Assembly: GCF_048569485.1 (NCBI RefSeq) | Contig: NC_134353.1 | Span: forward strand, 706,749,841 to 706,813,840 | Reading direction: 5' to 3' | Origin: Anomaloglossus baeobatrachus | Taxonomy: Eukaryota; Chordata; Amphibia; Anura; Aromobatidae | Length of the DNA stretch: 64,000 bases | Part shown: positions 61,524 to 64,000 of the stretch, one piece after another | How positions within the stretch are numbered: position 1 is the first letter of the stretch | How the letters are laid out: each line of letters begins with the position of its first letter | Position numbers and translations under genes: made by a program | The notes under the pieces: model-generated | Seen by the model: the letters and a program-made list of their open reading frames with translations, nothing else | Told to the model about the DNA's origin: nothing | The model's database searches: none

Positions 61524-64000
61524 TTTTTTTTTTTTGTTTAATCTTTCTTTATTGAATAATTCACAACAAAAAGACAAAGAACAGAAAGAGAAAAAGATCA
61601 TCAGTATCATCAACATGACGTATACATCTTGTTACAGACTTAGATTGATTTTCATCCTGTATTCCTCATATTATTGCCACAATTATGCCCTATATTAACT
61701 AACAACTTATTGTAGCTAAAACTACTATATATTCTTACATTTGAAACAGAAGGAATACTTATATGTCAGTTGTTGTAAAACAGTTTTTCACATCATGTGG
61801 GGAATCTCTTCTGTGTCCACACCTTTACATTGAAAAAATTCTAATACCCCACTGAGGTTATATGCTCTTCCAAACTTGAATTTTTTGATCAAAAGAAAAA
61901 AGTAAGAACGAGATAAGAAAGAGTAAGAACTGAAGAAAAGAAGGGTAGTATTAGAAGGGTGCACAAGAAGGGCCAAGGGGAAGGGAAGGAGAGCTAGGAG
62001 TGACGGGTGTCAAAAAGGGTTCGATCATCATTAGTATCCTTATATAATATCCATGGCGTCCATATTTTCAGGAACCTTTCCGTATTGCCCTCTGCTTCTG
62101 CTGACAGATCCTCCATATGATGGATATATGCAAATTCCTGCTGCCACTCCCCCAAGGACGGAACCTCTATTGATCGCCAATGTCTGGGTATCACTGCCCT
62201 TGCTGCCGTTAGACAAAACCGTAATAGGCCCCCCTTTTGGGCTTTGAAGGACCCAGGAAGCATGGATAATAATGCTATTTGAGGGGACTGTGGCACCACC
62301 TCTCCAGTTATTTTCGTGTATGTCTGAAAAACTGCCTCCCAAAACGGTTTGATTTTAGAACAGTCCCACCACACATGTAACATTATACCACGTTCAGTTT
62401 CACAGCGCCAACACATCTCAGAAACCGATGGAAAAATCCTGTGGAGCCTCACCGGGTATTGATACCACCTTGTCAAAATCTTATAGTTTTTCTCTTTTGC
62501 GTGTCCAGCAGTAGACATTTTGTGAGTAAATATATATGCTTTCTGTTTTTGCTCGTCTGTGAAGGTCGTCCCCATCTCCTCCTCCCAGTTGGTCATAAAA
62601 TTAGGATCTGAGTCCGCAGAGGGAACAGCCCGCCCCAACAACTTATAAATAATTGATATCAGATGGGGGGGCAACGATTCCTGCATGAACAATTTCTCAA
62701 AGGGTAAAGCTGAAGCAATTGCCAAATGTCGTCCTCCCTTTGATCGAGCACTAACAAATGAGAGTAATTGCCTATACTCAATCCACGATAGGGTCTGGGG
62801 GGGGATCCATATTCTGCATGTCTACAAAAGACATCAAATTGGACCCAGCCATGGCGTGGTATAACCTGTCCTCCCGCCGCACGCTCCATCTCAGAAAATT
62901 GGAACGGCCGATTCCCGGAGGGAATTCTGGATTGGACAAAATTGGTGCAAGGAGGAAAGGACACCCCACCAACCCGCCTTTCTGTTTTATTTGATCCCAT
63001 ACCTTCAATGTAGCACGAATCAAAAAATCTGCAGAAGTTAATCCCACCCCCTCCCGGGACTCTATCCATGGTAAATATTTTAAGGGGACTGATGAGCTCT
63101 CCTGTTCCAATGTGATCCATTTTTTAGAATTTGCATTGAAATGCCAGTCAAATAATCGAACCAGCAGGGCCGCCCGATGATATCCACGGAGGTCTGGAAG
63201 TCCAGCACCCCCCGTAGAAGTGCAACGAGTAAGCGTTTGATATTTTACTCTAGCTCTGGAGTGTCCCCAGACAAATTGAATCAGTGCGGACCTGAGGGTT
63301 CGAAAAAAGCTCGCTGGAGGGAGTATCGGGACCGCCTGAAAAATGTACAGAAATCGAGGGAGTATGTCCATCTTAAACGTATCTATACGTCCAAACCAGG
63401 AAATGGGTTTTTTATGATAAGTTAATAGATCTTTGACCGTTCGTGACAAAAGCGTCTGATAATTCATGGAATAAAGGGATTCCAAATCAGCAGGGACATT
63501 TATTCCCAAATATTTTATTGCTTTAGGCTGCCATTTAAATGTAAAGTTACTTTTGGCCATTGACACCTCCTGAGATTGTAAAGTGACATTTAGAGCTTCC
63601 GATTTGGAGTGATTGACCCTAAAATTGCTTAGGTCCCCGAACCTTTCAAATTCCACCAACAGAGAGGGAAATGTGATGTGTGGTTGGGAAACATATAGTA
63701 ATAAATCATCAGCATACAATGCCGCCTTATATGTTCGTCCTCCTATGCGCAGACCGTGTACACTGGGATTTCCTCTAATCGCATTAGCAAGATGTTCCAT
63801 TGTTATAACATACAATAGCGGGGAAAGAGGGCATCCCTGCCTTGTTCCATTTTGAATGTTAATAGGTTTTGATAGTGAGCCATTTGCTTTAATGCGGGCT
63901 GATGGGCATGTGTATAAGGACAAAATTTTATTTAAGAAACATGGACCTATTCCTATTTGTTTTAAAGCTGCCCTCAGGAAATCCCAATGCACACGGTCGA
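61524..64000 (-). mobile_element. L1-clade LINE, 3' half (runs off the right edge)
   Basis: The minus strand ends in a poly(A) tail (plus-strand T run at 61524-61535) preceded by AATAAA (61548-61553). A 3' UTR of about 450 bases (61536-61993) follows the ORF2 remnant. ORF2 enters the window at RT motif A (DRVHWDF). The family is L1 clade, as found in frogs and fish, judged from the RT and the C-terminal Cys/His motif. The 5' end and any target duplication lie outside the window. Confidence 0.9.
61994..64000 (-). pseudogene. LINE ORF2 (reverse transcriptase and C-terminal region), frameshifted
   Basis: The first frame (down to about 62778) carries RT motifs: DRVHWDF at the edge, TRQGCPLSPLLY, the catalytic YADDLLLY box, SKSEALN and IKYLGI, then the thumb and connection region. 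The second frame (62725 to 61994) continues with the C-terminal domain, including a C-x2-C-x8-H-x4-C motif (CWRC...H...C) and a PRHWRS segment, ending at a stop. The switch between frames falls near a run of eight G (plus strand) at about 62798-62805, so a one-base slip in that run is the simplest cause. Upstream endonuclease is outside the window. Confidence 0.85.

Overview
This window looks like a stretch of a large, repeat-rich anuran amphibian (frog) genome. The grounds are two spliced exons of a vertebrate SDF2L1 gene, many TTAA-flanked MITEs with T2/Kolobok-type ends, V-SINE copies with a tRNA-like head, Tc1/mariner elements, Penelope-like elements, an L1-clade LINE and AT-rich spacers with long TA runs. 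No prokaryotic gene organisation is present. Most open frames above 60 codons are chance frames or fall inside repeats.

Layout. 1-3415: a C-rich stretch, then tandem arrays (about 114-bp units with a perfect palindrome, then about 390-bp units) ending at a TTAA, followed by fragments of related elements. 3.4-17 kb: gene-poor AT-rich DNA with Harbinger-type MITEs (TTA/TAA flanks), T2-type MITEs (TTAA flanks), a decayed Tc1 fragment, SINE-like tails and foldback repeats. 17.3-23.6 kb: a hAT-like MITE, then a palindromic T2-type MITE into which a young LTR retroelement (17964-22736) has inserted. That element's only long ORF encodes a 613-aa protein with a C-terminal Y-box-like cold-shock domain and no visible pol. 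24-28 kb: three more MITEs. 28.1-33.7 kb: a decayed Penelope-like element carrying a whole Tc1 transposon with an intact 344-aa transposase, head-to-head with a second, shorter Penelope copy. 34-40 kb: another Tc1 fragment, two palindromic MITEs and TA microsatellites. 40931-42449: a non-autonomous Helitron. 43-47 kb: a second head-to-head Penelope pair interrupted by a MITE, plus T2-type MITEs. 47.67-48.01 kb: a 69-bp satellite with alternating unit types. 49-53 kb: MITEs and a SINE.

The only host gene I can support is SDF2L1 on the minus strand. Its last exon is at 54176-54460 and the preceding exon at 57321-57517. Exon 1 was not found and probably lies beyond the right edge. Intron 2 and the visible part of intron 1 are packed with hairpin-forming MITEs. 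From 61524 to the right edge lies the 3' half of an L1-clade LINE in the same orientation as the gene.

The most unusual item is the cold-shock-domain LTR element. Next are the Penelope pairs and nearby hammerhead-ribozyme-like motifs, the structurally complete Helitron and Tc1 elements, and the alternating-unit satellite.
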